A DNA stretch of 64,000 bases from an uncultured Eubacteriales bacterium (GTDB lineage Bacteria > Bacillota > Clostridia > TANB77 > CAG-508). Position 1 is the first letter of the stretch. Each line of letters starts with the position of its first letter. The position numbers and the translations under genes were made by a program. The stretch is from positions 1-64,000 of the forward strand of contig CASEIV010000009.1 in NCBI GenBank assembly GCA_949288175.1. Direction: 5' to 3'. The notes below the pieces were generated by a model. The model was given only the letters and a program-made list of their open reading frames with translations, was not told the DNA's origin and searched no databases. Below, in pieces: positions 1 to 8,633 of this stretch.

Positions 1-10
1 TTATTCTTTT

Positions 11-172
11 ATTTAATTAATTTTTATTTTTTTAATTAATTATTTTTTATTTTAATAAATTTTTATATTTTTAAATTAATTATTTTTTTATTTAATTAAT
101 TTTTATTTTTTTATTTTAATAAATTTTTATATTTTTAAATTAATTATTTTTTATTTAATTAATTTTTTATAT
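11..172. repeat. AT-rich direct repeats at the left edge
   Basis: The motif ATTTAATTAATTTTTA begins at 11 and 90, with a shorter version at 153. Each is followed by the same AT-only stretch (TTTTAATAAATTTTTATATT). The first unit is about 79 bp and the second about 63 bp, differing by an internal deletion. There is no coding potential. The run lies downstream of gyrB on the minus strand. Confidence 0.6.
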
Positions 173-630
173 CCTTTTTTTGATTATTTATTTTATATTT
201 TTCTGAATAGTTTTTTTATTTTTGAACATAATAAAAATATAAGGTTAATAATAGTTATACAAAGAATTATAATAGATATTTATTATTTATTATAATTCGA
301 GCAAAGATGTAGTATGGTATTTTATTATATTATACTATGTCGGTGATATGAATATATTATTTGTTTGTATGCTGTATTTTTATTTTATTTTTTTATGTTT
401 ATATTGATTACGGCAAAATAATATGTAATATATTTTAGTTAAGATTATTCTTATATTTTTTAATGATTAATATTAGTCTATTTATTGGATGAATTTAGTT
501 GTTAGTAGTGTATTAATAGTCGAGTGACTGATAAATATATGTGGTTGAAAGTTTATGCATATAGTAATATATGCTAGATTTGAAAATTATGTATATTTGT
601 TTTAACAACGATTATTGTTAGCCTTATTGA
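173..630. other. Non-coding AT-rich region downstream of gyrB
   Basis: No open frame with a ribosome binding site is visible on either strand. Base composition is more mixed from about 300 onward than in the repeats before it. A perfect hairpin with a T-rich plus-strand tail follows at 631-666, so an untranslated plus-strand transcript is possible, but I recognise no RNA family. gyrA, which often follows gyrB, is not here. Confidence 0.4.
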
Positions 631-666
631 TTAAAGGCAGATAATGTATTTATTATCTGCCTTTAA
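631..666 (+). terminator. Perfect 15-bp hairpin, terminator-like
   Basis: TTAAAGGCAGATAAT pairs perfectly with ATTATCTGCCTTTAA around a 6-nt loop. The plus-strand side continues into TTTTTAATTT. The minus-strand side (the direction of gyrB) has no T-run, so the hairpin fits better as a plus-strand or bidirectional terminator. Confidence 0.45.
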
Positions 667-688
667 TTTTTAATTTAATAAAAGTATC

Positions 689-709
689 AATTGGGACTAG
701 GTCCCAATT
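689..709 (-). terminator. Hairpin just downstream of gyrB
   Basis: AATTGGGAC and GTCCCAATT form a 9-bp perfect stem with a 3-nt loop, 8 nt after the gyrB stop codon. On the minus strand it is followed by a moderately T-rich stretch. It could terminate gyrB transcription or stabilise the mRNA 3' end. Confidence 0.4.
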
Positions 710-716
710 AACTTTC

Positions 717-2645
717 TTATATATCTAAATTTTTTACATATTTTGCATTTTGTTGAATAAATTCTCTTCTTGGTTCTACTTCATCACCCATTAATAAAGT
801 AAAGATTTCATCTGCTTTTATTGCATCATCCATTGTTACTTTAATAAGGATTCTTGTTTCCGGATTCATTGTTGTATCCCATAATTGTTCTGGGTTCATT
901 TCCCCTAAACCTTTATATCTTTGTAATGATAATGAATCTCTTGTAATTCCTTTTTCTTCTAACTCTTTATATGCTTTTTCTAAATCTTCATCTGTATAAC
1001 AATATCTATCTTCCATTCCCTTTTTTGATAATTTGTATAATGGTGGTTGTGCTAAATACACATTTCCGTTTTCAATTAAAGGTCTCATATATCTAAAGAA
1101 AAATGTTAATAATAATGTTCTAATATGTGCTCCATCAACGTCTGCATCTGCCATAATAATAACTTTTCCATATCTAATTTTTGTAATATCAAACTCTGCT
1201 CCTATTCCTGCTCCTATTGCTACAATTACAGGATTTAATTTATCATTTCCATATATTTTATCTGCTCTAGCTTTTTCTACATTTAACATTTTTCCCCATA
1301 ATGGTAAAATTGCTTGGAATTTTCTGTCTCTTCCTTGTTTTGCACTACCTCCTGCTGAGTCTCCCTCAACAATGTATACTTCACATTCGTCAGCATTTTT
1401 ACTACTACAATCAGCAAGTTTTCCTGGCAAAGTAGATGTCTCTAAACTACTCTTTTTTCTTACTAATTCCCTAGCTTTTCTTGCTGCTTCTCTTGCTCTT
1501 GATGCGCTAATACATTTATCCAAAATAGCTTTTGCTACAGATGGATTTTCTTCTAAAAATGTAGATAAAGCCTCATTTACCATACTTTGTACAACACCTG
1601 TAACTTCACTATTCCCTAGTTTTGTTTTAGTCTGTCCTTCAAATTGTGGTTCTTTTACCTTTACAGATACAACTGCTGTTATTCCCTCTCTAATATCTTC
1701 ACCTTGCAAATTATTATCTTTTTCTTTTAATATGTTATGACTTCTAGCATAATCATTCATAACTTTTGTTAAAGCTCTCTTAAATCCTTCTAAATGTGTT
1801 CCACCTTCGATTGTATTAATATTATTCGTAAATGTATATATATTTTCTGAATAACTCGATGTGTATTGTATCGCAATTTCTACTGGTACTTCTCCATCTT
1901 TTTCAATATAAATTGGTGTTTTATGTAACTTTTCTTTATTTTTATTTAAATATTCTACAAAAGATATTAAACCACCTTCATAACAAAATTCAGCTTTTTT
2001 AGGAGTTTCTTCTCTTTGATCTTCTATTGTAATTTTCAATCCTTTTGTTAGAAATGCTATTTCTCTAAATCTTTTTTCTAATACTTCATATTCATAATTT
2101 AAACTTTCAAAAATAGTGTCATCTGCTAAAAATCTAACTTTTGTTCCTGTTCCTTCTGCATCCCCTATTCTTTCCAATTTTTTAACTGTTTTTCCTTTTT
2201 CAAAAGACATTTGGTAAAGTCCACCATCTCTTTTAATTGTTACTTCTGCCCAAGTAGATAAAGCATTTACTACTGAAGCACCAACACCATGTAATCCTCC
2301 TGATACTTTATATCCACTATCTCCACCAAATTTTCCTCCTGCATGTAAAACAGTATATACTGTTTCTGCTGTTGAAATATGTGTTTTTGGATGTACTTCT
2401 ACTGGTATTCCTCTACCATTATCTGTTACACAAATAACATTTCCTTCTTCTATAATAACATTAATTTCTGTACAATATCCTGCTAGTGCTTCATCTACAC
2501 CATTATCAACAATTTCATATACTAAATGATGAAGTCCTCTAGTAGATGTGCTTCCTATATACATTCCTGGTCTTTTTCTTACGGCTTCAAGACCTTCCAA
2601 TACTTGTATTTGTTCTGCTCCATACTTATGATCATATTTTTCCAT
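717..2645 (-). CDS. gyrB: DNA gyrase subunit B
   Basis: ATPase subunit of type IIA topoisomerase; with GyrA it introduces negative supercoils ahead of replication. The 642-aa protein has normal length. It shows the GHKL ATPase box ([13 protein letters not shown] near residue 45, [13 protein letters not shown] near 118), the Toprim motif [14 protein letters not shown] (about 426-439), the metal-binding DADVDG, and the C-terminal [15 protein letters not shown] typical of GyrB. The gene starts 12 nt after recF, in the classic dnaA-dnaN-recF-gyrB order. A GGAGG-like ribosome binding site lies before the ATG. ParE is the alternative, but the position and C-terminal motif favour GyrB. Confidence 0.95.
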   Translation of the reverse strand: MEKYDHKYGAEQIQVLEGLEAVRKRPGMYIGSTSTRGLHHLVYEIVDNGVDEALAGYCTEINVIIEEGNVICVTDNGRGIPVEVHPKTHISTAETVYTVLHAGGKFGGDSGYKVSGGLHGVGASVVNALSTWAEVTIKRDGGLYQMSFEKGKTVKKLERIGDAEGTGTKVRFLADDTIFESLNYEYEVLEKRFREIAFLTKGLKITIEDQREETPKKAEFCYEGGLISFVEYLNKNKEKLHKTPIYIEKDGEVPVEIAIQYTSSYSENIYTFTNNINTIEGGTHLEGFKRALTKVMNDYARSHNILKEKDNNLQGEDIREGITAVVSVKVKEPQFEGQTKTKLGNSEVTGVVQSMVNEALSTFLEENPSVAKAILDKCISASRAREAARKARELVRKKSSLETSTLPGKLADCSSKNADECEVYIVEGDSAGGSAKQGRDRKFQAILPLWGKMLNVEKARADKIYGNDKLNPVIVAIGAGIGAEFDITKIRYGKVIIMADADVDGAHIRTLLLTFFFRYMRPLIENGNVYLAQPPLYKLSKKGMEDRYCYTDEDLEKAYKELEEKGITRDSLSLQRYKGLGEMNPEQLWDTTMNPETRILIKVTMDDAIKADEIFTLLMGDEVEPRREFIQQNAKYVKNLDI

Positions 2646-2657
2646 TTGTGTATCCTC

Positions 2658-3740
2658 CTAAACTTCTTGATTTTCTTTTCTTACTTTTCCGTCTTTTACA
2701 TTATATATTAAAATATTTTTATTTTCAAGCTTTATTTTATCTGTACAAGTGATTATTACTTGTATATTTTCTATTTTTTCTAATAAATGTTTTCTTCTTT
2801 TTTCATCTAATTCTGACATGAAATCATCTAATAATAATATTGGATATTCTCCAATTTCATCATATATAATATCTAATTCTGCCATTCTTAATGATAATAT
2901 TGCTGTTCTATGCTGTCCTTGAGATCCATATGTCCCTAAATCTTTATCATTTATAGATATCGTAAAATCATCTCTATGGATTCCTTTTGTGGTATATCCT
3001 TTTATAATATCTAACTTTCTTCTTTCTTGTAATAGTTTTTTATATTTTTCTTTATCTTCACAATCTGTCTGATATGTGATTTTTAATTCTTCTTTATTAT
3101 CTGTTATTTCTTTATGAATTTTTATTATTTTTTCTTGTATCTTTTTTATAAATTCTTTTCTATATTCACATATTTTTCCTGCATATTCTATTAACTTTTC
3201 ATCCCATATCTCTAATAACTCTTCACTTTTATTTTCTTCTCTAATTTGTCTTAGATAATTATTTCTTTGTTCAATTGTTTTCAAATATAAATTTAAATTA
3301 TACATATAATTGGGTTTTAACTGACTTATCATAATATCTAAAAATCTTCTTCTATTTTGTGGTCCACCTTTTAAAATATGAATATCATCTGGTGTAAAAA
3401 TAACGACATTTATATTTCCTAATAATTCACTTAATTTTTTTAATTTTATTCCATTTAAAAATATATTTTTTTTATTAGATAAATCAATTTTTATTTTTCC
3501 ACATCGATCCGTTTTTTCATAAAGTATTTCTATAGTTGCATTTTGTTTTCCCAATTGAATCATTTCAGTATCTTTTTTTGCCCTAAATGATTTTCCCATA
3601 CTACATAAGAAAATACTTTCAATTATATTGGTTTTTCCTTGAGCATTTTCACCATAAAATATATTTAAATTTTTATTTAATTCAACTATTTCGTTTTCAT
3701 AATTCCTAAAATTGTTTAAACTTATTTTACTTATCCACAT
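2658..3740 (-). CDS. recF: DNA replication and repair protein RecF
   Basis: SMC-like ATPase that loads RecA at single-strand gaps. The 360-aa protein has the Walker A motif GENAQGKTN (about residue 31), the ABC-type signature GSQGQHRT and the Walker B ILLLDDFMSELD. The start is set at the ATG giving MWISKISLNNFRNY, which aligns with the usual RecF N-terminus (MYI...L..YRNY) and has GGAG 8 nt upstream. An ATG four codons earlier is possible. The start codon lies between two DnaA boxes. In many Firmicutes a small S4-domain gene (yaaA) separates dnaN and recF; here an AT-rich gap replaces it. Confidence 0.93.
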   Translation of the reverse strand: MWISKISLNNFRNYENEIVELNKNLNIFYGENAQGKTNIIESIFLCSMGKSFRAKKDTEMIQLGKQNATIEILYEKTDRCGKIKIDLSNKKNIFLNGIKLKKLSELLGNINVVIFTPDDIHILKGGPQNRRRFLDIMISQLKPNYMYNLNLYLKTIEQRNNYLRQIREENKSEELLEIWDEKLIEYAGKICEYRKEFIKKIQEKIIKIHKEITDNKEELKITYQTDCEDKEKYKKLLQERRKLDIIKGYTTKGIHRDDFTISINDKDLGTYGSQGQHRTAILSLRMAELDIIYDEIGEYPILLLDDFMSELDEKRRKHLLEKIENIQVIITCTDKIKLENKNILIYNVKDGKVRKENQEV

Positions 3741-3762
3741 ATTCTTCTCCATTTGTGTATAA
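3731..3762. promoter_or_regulatory. Two DnaA boxes at the recF start
   Basis: TTATCCACA at 3731-3739 and TGTGTATAA (TTATACACA on the minus strand) at 3754-3762 both match the consensus TTATNCACA, in opposite orientation. They overlap the recF translation start. They could bind DnaA for regulation of recF-gyrB or act as an outlying origin element. Confidence 0.5.
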
Positions 3763-4566
3763 CTTTTTTTATTCTTTTATTTCTTTTATTTTCTCTTTAT
3801 TTCTATTTTTATCTTTTTTTTTCGAATTTATTCTATTTATTCTATTTTTTCTTCTTATTTTTTAATATAAAATTACATTACTAAAAAATAAAAATGGCTT
3901 ATTTTTGATTTTCGCGCTTCTTTTTTTTGCATTTTTTATTTTCTTTGCTATTTTTTTATTTTTTTTAGATATAAACTTATATTACTAAAAAATAAAATTC
4001 GCTTATTTTTAATTTTCACGCTTTATTTTTTTATATATTTTTTTATTTTATAATTTTTTAGTTATTTTTTTATTACTTTTTATTTAATTTTTTATTTTAT
4101 TTCTTAATTAATTTAATTATTTTTTATTTTTTATAATTATTTATTATTTATTTTTTATTATTTTTTAGTGAATTTTTTTATTGATTATTTTTAGTAAATA
4201 TTTTCTATTTTTAATTGTTGTTTTTCTTTATTTTTCTATTTTTATCTTTTTTTTTCGAATTTATTCTATTTTTTTCATTTTTTGTAATTTATCTATTTTC
4301 TATTTTTGTAAAATTATTTTGTTTTCTTTTTTTTACTATTTTATTCTTTTTTTTGCTATTTTTTTCTAATTTATTTGAATTTGATTTTTTAATTTCTTTG
4401 ATTTATTTTTAAAGTTTACCTTTTTTAATGTATAAGATTTTTCGACTTTTATTTTAACATTATCCACAATCTTTTCATAAAAAGTGGATAACTTCTTTTT
4501 TATTAAACACAAAAAATTAAATTTCCTATTCAATCAAAAATATTAAAGGTAGAAATACTTCCACCT
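3763..4566. other. 800-bp AT-rich gap between recF and dnaN with direct repeats
   Basis: No convincing gene. The stretch is almost pure A/T with long T-runs. It contains an identical 38-bp direct repeat at 3801-3838 and 4234-4271 (both include TTTTTTTTTCGAATTTATTC) and a second, roughly 43-bp imperfect pair at 3877-3919 and 3981-4023 (ATTACTAAAAAATAAAA, then GCTTATTTTT). Open frames across it are low-complexity Phe/Ile runs without ribosome binding sites. DnaA-box-like sites occur near its dnaN end. Confidence 0.5.
4460..4491. promoter_or_regulatory. DnaA-box pair upstream of recF, downstream of dnaN
   Basis: TTATCCACA at 4460-4468 is a perfect DnaA box. AGTGGATAA at 4483-4491 is a one-mismatch box in the opposite orientation. 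They lie in the AT-rich recF-dnaN gap. Confidence 0.45.
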
Positions 4567-5685
4567 TTAATCTTCTTTTAATCTAATTGGTAAAATCATA
4601 TATACATAATCATTATTTTCCACTGATTTTATTAAACATGGAGATATACTGCTTCCAAATTCTATATAGACTTCTTCATCCTCAATTGCTTTTAAACTAT
4701 CTAAGAAATATTTTGGATTAAATCCTACTTCCAAATTCTTTCCTTCTGTTGAAACATATAATTCTTCTTTTGCATCTCCTGTTTGATTTGTACATAAAAT
4801 AGTTACTTTTCCTATATCGACCTGTACTTTTACAGGATATTTCTTCTCTTTTTCTACTGAAGATGAAGAAATTAAACTAATTCTTTCAAAACTATCTTGT
4901 ATATTACTTTTATTTACTTTTATTCTGGTTTCCCAAGTATTTGGAATCACATTTTTATAATTTAAAAATTCACCATCTAAAATTCTTGTAACAATCTTAC
5001 AATTGTCCATTTCAAATAATGCTTGATTCTTAGAAACTCCTATTTTTATTGGTTCAAATGAATCTGTAATAATTTTATTTAATTCTATTAATGTTTTTCC
5101 TGGAATAACAGCTCTAAAATCATTACTTTGTTTTGTTAAAAATACCTTCCTTAATGCCAATCTAAATCCATCTACAGCAACTAAACTTAATTTATTATTC
5201 TCGATTTCAAATAAGCAACCTGTAAAAATTGGTCTACTTTCTTCAGTACTTGCTGCAAATATCGTTTTTCTTATCATATTTTTTAATACATTTTGATCAA
5301 TTTCAATAGAGTTTTCTACTTCTATTTTTGGTAATTCTGGAAATTCTTCAGGATTCATTGTAGCTAATTTGTATAAAGATCCTTCACATTCAATTTCTAA
5401 TAAATTATTTGCATTTAATGATATTTTTATTTCTGTATCTGGTAATTTTCTAATAATTTCACTAAACATGATAGCATTTACAACTGTACTTCCTTGTTCT
5501 AATACATCACATTCCATTACATATTCAATACCTATTTCTAAATCATAGGTTGTTAATTTTATTTCATTATCATTTGTTTGAATTAAAATTCCTTCTAGTA
5601 TAGGCATTGTTGTCTTAGAAGCTACACCTTTTACTACGGAATTCAAAGCTTTCATAAGTTTGTCTTTATAACAAACAATTTTCAT
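4567..5685 (-). CDS. dnaN: DNA polymerase III beta sliding clamp
   Basis: Ring-shaped dimeric clamp that tethers polymerase to DNA and recruits MutS, Hda-like and repair factors. The 372-aa length is typical. Three clamp folds are expected. Characteristic text includes MKIVCYKDKLMKALNSVVKGVASKTTMPILEG at the start and the C-terminal YMILPIRL, close to the canonical MPMRL ending of the family. It lies directly downstream of dnaA on the same strand, separated by a 322-bp gap with DnaA-box-like sequences. A GGAGG ribosome binding site precedes the ATG. Confidence 0.95.
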   Translation of the reverse strand: MKIVCYKDKLMKALNSVVKGVASKTTMPILEGILIQTNDNEIKLTTYDLEIGIEYVMECDVLEQGSTVVNAIMFSEIIRKLPDTEIKISLNANNLLEIECEGSLYKLATMNPEEFPELPKIEVENSIEIDQNVLKNMIRKTIFAASTEESRPIFTGCLFEIENNKLSLVAVDGFRLALRKVFLTKQSNDFRAVIPGKTLIELNKIITDSFEPIKIGVSKNQALFEMDNCKIVTRILDGEFLNYKNVIPNTWETRIKVNKSNIQDSFERISLISSSSVEKEKKYPVKVQVDIGKVTILCTNQTGDAKEELYVSTEGKNLEVGFNPKYFLDSLKAIEDEEVYIEFGSSISPCLIKSVENNDYVYMILPIRLKED

Positions 5686-6007
5686 GGCGATTCCTCCTTA
5701 TAAATATATATAATATTTTTAGTAGTAATAGTATTAGGCATTGTGGAAACTGTGGAAAACTATGTTGATAGTTACAATCCCTAGTAAAATTACTGTTTAT
5801 AATTTAGTGGAAAACTTTAAAAATAATCCACATCGTTTTGTTACAATTGTGTAAAAATTAGTTATAAACAAATTTTTAACAGCTTATTAACATGAAGCTG
5901 TGGATATTTTTTTTAGCTATTCCGTAAGAATAGAAAGATTATCTTTTTAAGAACAAAATTTCTATCAAACACAAATTTCAAAAATGTATTTTCAATGTGC
6001 AAATTTC
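5686..6007. promoter_or_regulatory. dnaA-dnaN intergenic region with DnaA-box cluster (oriC part)
   Basis: DnaA-box-like sites: TGTGGAAAC 5742-5750, TGTGGAAAA 5751-5759, AGTGGAAAA 5806-5814, TAATCCACA 5824-5832, TTATAAACA 5862-5870 and TGTGGATAT 5899-5907. Most differ from TTATNCACA by one base. The intervening DNA is AT-rich. In Bacillus-type bipartite origins both the dnaA upstream region and the dnaA-dnaN gap carry boxes, so this is probably one half of oriC and may also hold the dnaN promoter. Confidence 0.6.
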
Positions 6008-7357
6008 TTATTGTTTTCCATTTATAATTATATTTTTCACACTATCCACAATTAATTTTGTATTATTTTTTTCTTTTACTTCTTTTTCTATTTTTTTACA
6101 AGCATGCATAACTGTAGAATGATCTCTACCTCCAAAGTCTACTCCTATCTGAGGAAAAGACATATTGGCAATTTCTCTACAAAGATACATAGCAATTTGT
6201 CTTGGAAAAGCAATATCATTTGAACGTTTATTTCCTGACAAATCATCTTTATTGATACTAAAATATTTTGCGACGGTTTCTTTAATAAAATCACAAGAAA
6301 TCACTTTTTCACTTTCATATTTAAATTCATTAATAATATTTTCTGCAAGTTCTATGGTGATTGGACTATGAATTAAAGAAGCTCTAGCAACAATTTTGTT
6401 AAAGACACCTTCTAATTCCCTAATATTTGAGTCAATTTTATTTGCAATATCTGATAAAATAAAGTCATCAATTAAAATATTTTCATCTTGTGCTTTTTTT
6501 CTTAAGATGGCTAAACGAGTTTCGTAATCAGGACAAGAAATATCAGCTAATAATCCCCATTCAAATCTAGATTTTAATCTATCTTCTAGAAATTGAATAT
6601 CTCTAGGTGGTTTATCACTAGAGATGATAATCTGTTTTCCATCTTCATATAAAGAGTTAAATGTGTGGAAAAACTCTTCTTGAACTCTTTCTTTTCCTGC
6701 AATAAATTGAATATCGTCTATTAAAAGAACGTCAATACTTCTGTATTTATTACGGAAAACTTCGTTTTTGTTATCTTTTATTGCGTTAATTAATTGATTC
6801 GTAAATTTTTCTGAAGTAACATATAATACATTGGTTTGATTGTTATTTTGTAAAATTCTGTTTCCAATTGCATGCATTAAGTGCGTTTTTCCTAAACCAA
6901 CACCACCATACAAGAAAAGTGGATTATATGCTTTTCCTGGCTCATTCCCTACTGCCAAAGCAGCTGCATGTGCAAAACGGTTACTATTTCCTACAACGAA
7001 AGTTTCAAAAGTGTATTTTGGATTTAATGTTGATTTATTGGTTTCTATTTCTGCAGAGTTTGTATTAGAATTGTCTTTGATGACAACTTCATCATTTGAT
7101 TCTTCTTTTGATAAATCAATTACAGAAAAAGTCCAATCTTTGTTAGTTATATAGCGCAATGTATTAAAAATTAAACTTCTGTATTTGTTTTCTATAAAAT
7201 CTTTTTGAAATTCTGAAATTGTTGTAAAAACAATATTATCACCATCAATACTTCTTATATCTAAAGGCAAAATCCAAGTATCATAAGATATTTTTGTTAC
7301 TTCTGGTTTTAATAGTTCTTTTATTTTTGCAACTAATTCGTCTTTATCGATTGCCAT
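6008..7357 (-). CDS. dnaA: Chromosomal replication initiator DnaA
   Basis: AAA+ initiator that binds DnaA boxes and melts oriC. The 449-aa protein has the N-terminal interaction domain, a short variable linker (about residues 85-110, Asn/Ser/Thr-rich), Walker A GGVGLGKTH (about 151), Walker B LLIDDIQFI, sensor motifs, and the C-terminal DnaA-box-binding helix-turn-helix with GGRDHSTVMHACKKI. The start ATG has an AGGGATGATG-type upstream sequence. It is transcribed away from rpmH, with a DnaA-box-rich region between them. Confidence 0.97.
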   Translation of the reverse strand: MAIDKDELVAKIKELLKPEVTKISYDTWILPLDIRSIDGDNIVFTTISEFQKDFIENKYRSLIFNTLRYITNKDWTFSVIDLSKEESNDEVVIKDNSNTNSAEIETNKSTLNPKYTFETFVVGNSNRFAHAAALAVGNEPGKAYNPLFLYGGVGLGKTHLMHAIGNRILQNNNQTNVLYVTSEKFTNQLINAIKDNKNEVFRNKYRSIDVLLIDDIQFIAGKERVQEEFFHTFNSLYEDGKQIIISSDKPPRDIQFLEDRLKSRFEWGLLADISCPDYETRLAILRKKAQDENILIDDFILSDIANKIDSNIRELEGVFNKIVARASLIHSPITIELAENIINEFKYESEKVISCDFIKETVAKYFSINKDDLSGNKRSNDIAFPRQIAMYLCREIANMSFPQIGVDFGGRDHSTVMHACKKIEKEVKEKNNTKLIVDSVKNIIINGKQ

Positions 7358-7620
7358 TTCATCATCCCTTCTTTTTAAAAGTTATCCACAAAGTTATCCA
7401 CAAATGTTGATAATATTGTAATAATTCTGTAATAAAATTCGTTTTTAATGCGAACAAAAATTTAAGTATTTTCAACAAAAAATGAATATTTTTTATGCTT
7501 TTCATATCATAACAAAATTATATAAAATAAGTCAATACAATTGTGGAAAAAATTTTTTTATTGTGGAAAACAAGACAAAAAACTGTGGAAAACTAAGGCT
7601 TTTTTACAAAAATATTACAA
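7358..7620. promoter_or_regulatory. oriC region upstream of dnaA
   Basis: Two perfect, closely spaced TTATCCACA boxes (7382-7390 and 7394-7402) sit next to dnaA, and three TGTGGAAAA boxes (7542-7550, 7562-7570, 7584-7592) lie nearer rpmH in the opposite orientation. The approximately 140 bp between the groups is AT-rich and a candidate unwinding element. Location at the dnaA/rpmH divergence is the usual place for oriC in this phylum. Confidence 0.75.
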
Positions 7621-7657
7621 AAATGTCGCATAGACAAACGAACTCAATGCGACATTT
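7621..7657. repeat. TGTCGCAT palindrome in the origin region
   Basis: AAATGTCGCAT and ATGCGACATTT form a perfect 11-bp inverted repeat around a 15-nt spacer (AGACAAACGAACTCA). The reverse complement of the spacer resembles the GGGTTCGTTTGTT spacer of three copies at 39955-40080. It lies between the last DnaA box and the rpmH promoter. Confidence 0.6.
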
Positions 7658-7683
7658 TAAAGTAAAAAAAAGGAAAAATACTC

Positions 7684-7713
7684 TTGACAATTGCATTTGT
7701 TTTAATGTATAAT
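7684..7713 (+). promoter_or_regulatory. rpmH promoter
   Basis: TTGACA at 7684-7689 and TATAAT at 7708-7713 with an 18-bp spacer, both perfect to the sigma-A consensus. They lie about 80 bp upstream of the rpmH ATG and read away from dnaA. Confidence 0.8.
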
Positions 7714-7792
7714 CGATATGCTTATTTAAAATTTAGCAAATATTTTCCAATTATGGAATTTATATATACAAAACAATAGGAGGTGCGAATAA

Positions 7793-7927
7793 ATGAAAAG
7801 AACATTTCAACCAAAAAACAGACAAGAAAAGAAAGAACATGGATTTATGAAAAGAATGAAAACAAGATCTGGACAAAATATATTAAAAGCAAGAAGAGCA
7901 AAAGGTAGAAAAAAATTAAGTGCTTAA
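7793..7927 (+). CDS. rpmH: 50S ribosomal protein L34
   Basis: A 44-aa basic protein of the large ribosomal subunit. The sequence begins [18 protein letters not shown] and has the family signature [13 protein letters not shown] at the C-terminus. An AGGAGGTG ribosome binding site sits about 7 nt before the ATG. It heads the conserved rpmH-rnpA-yidD-yidC-jag cluster, with a strong promoter upstream and a hairpin downstream before rnpA. Confidence 0.97.
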   Translation: MKRTFQPKNRQEKKEHGFMKRMKTRSGQNILKARRAKGRKKLSA

Positions 7928-7961
7928 TTTAATATATTAAATATTTATATTAATTTATTGA

Positions 7962-7986
7962 AAAAGGCCGCAAAAGCGAGCCTTTT
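7962..7986 (+). terminator. Hairpin between rpmH and rnpA
   Basis: AAAAGGC and GCCTTTT form the outer stem and CGC/GCG an inner stem around AAAA. The downstream tail is only weakly T-rich (TTTTAAAT). It probably attenuates transcription so that rpmH is expressed more than rnpA. Confidence 0.5.
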
Positions 7987-8048
7987 AAATATAAATCAGA
8001 TTATCTTTTTATATAATTATTGCTTTTCTTTAGGGAAAGGACTAAAAA

Positions 8049-8396
8049 ATGAAAAAAACAAAAATGTTAAAGAAAAATTATGAATTTAAAAATGTTTTGA
8101 ATAGAGGAAAATATTATTCTGGGAAATATATTGCTATTTTTATAAAAAAAAATAATAAAAATATCAATTTTTTAGGAATTGCCGTTAGTTCTAAATTAGG
8201 AAAAGCAGTAAAAAGAAACTATGTGAAAAGAATTATAAGAGAAAACTATAAACAAATAGAAGAACATGTAAAAACAGGATATGATATCGTTTTTATTTGG
8301 AAAAAACAGCAAGAAATAGGACAAGCGTGTTATCATTTTGTAGAAGAAGATATCCAAAAAGTATTTAAGGATGCTAGATTGTTTTTAGAGGAATAA
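8049..8396 (+). CDS. rnpA: Ribonuclease P protein component
   Basis: Small basic protein that binds the RNase P RNA and helps mature tRNA 5' ends. The 115-aa length is typical. The core shows [24 protein letters not shown], matching the family motif around the RNR-like helix ([11 protein letters not shown]). It is preceded by AGGGAAAGGA and ends 1 nt before yidD, consistent with one operon. Confidence 0.93.
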   Translation: MKKTKMLKKNYEFKNVLNRGKYYSGKYIAIFIKKNNKNINFLGIAVSSKLGKAVKRNYVKRIIRENYKQIEEHVKTGYDIVFIWKKQQEIGQACYHFVEEDIQKVFKDARLFLEE

Positions 8397-8397
8397 T

Positions 8398-8616
8398 ATG
8401 AAAAAAATACTTATTTTCTTAATCAATTTTTATCAAAAACACATATCTTGTTGGTTAGAACAAAAAAATATAAGATGTAAATATTATCCTACGTGTTCAG
8501 AATATGCAAAACAAGCAATAGAGAAATATGGCACAGTAAAAGGAGGCTTTCTATCAGTAAAAAGGATTTTAAAATGTAATCCTTTCTCAAAAGGTGGATA
8601 TGATCCATTAAAGTGA
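8398..8616 (+). CDS. yidD: Membrane protein insertion efficiency factor YidD
   Basis: A 72-aa protein that assists YidC-dependent membrane insertion. It has the conserved cysteine pattern [19 protein letters not shown] and the C-terminal [13 protein letters not shown], both hallmarks of the family (older name: haemolytic domain). It sits between rnpA and yidC, as in most bacteria. Confidence 0.93.
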   Translation: MKKILIFLINFYQKHISCWLEQKNIRCKYYPTCSEYAKQAIEKYGTVKGGFLSVKRILKCNPFSKGGYDPLK

Positions 8617-8633
8617 AACTAGGAGGACGCAGA

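Noticed and set aside
1033..1740. Open frame of 235 codons on the plus strand within gyrB
   Set aside because: Antisense shadow of the well-supported gyrB; no ribosome binding site and Ser/Phe/Ile-rich composition.
4181..4412. Phe/Ile-rich open frames in the recF-dnaN gap
   Set aside because: Low-complexity T-rich DNA gives these frames; no ribosome binding site or protein-like composition.
7482..7712. 76-codon frame across the oriC/rpmH promoter region
   Set aside because: It runs through DnaA boxes, the TGTCGCAT palindrome and the rpmH promoter; no supporting ribosome binding site.
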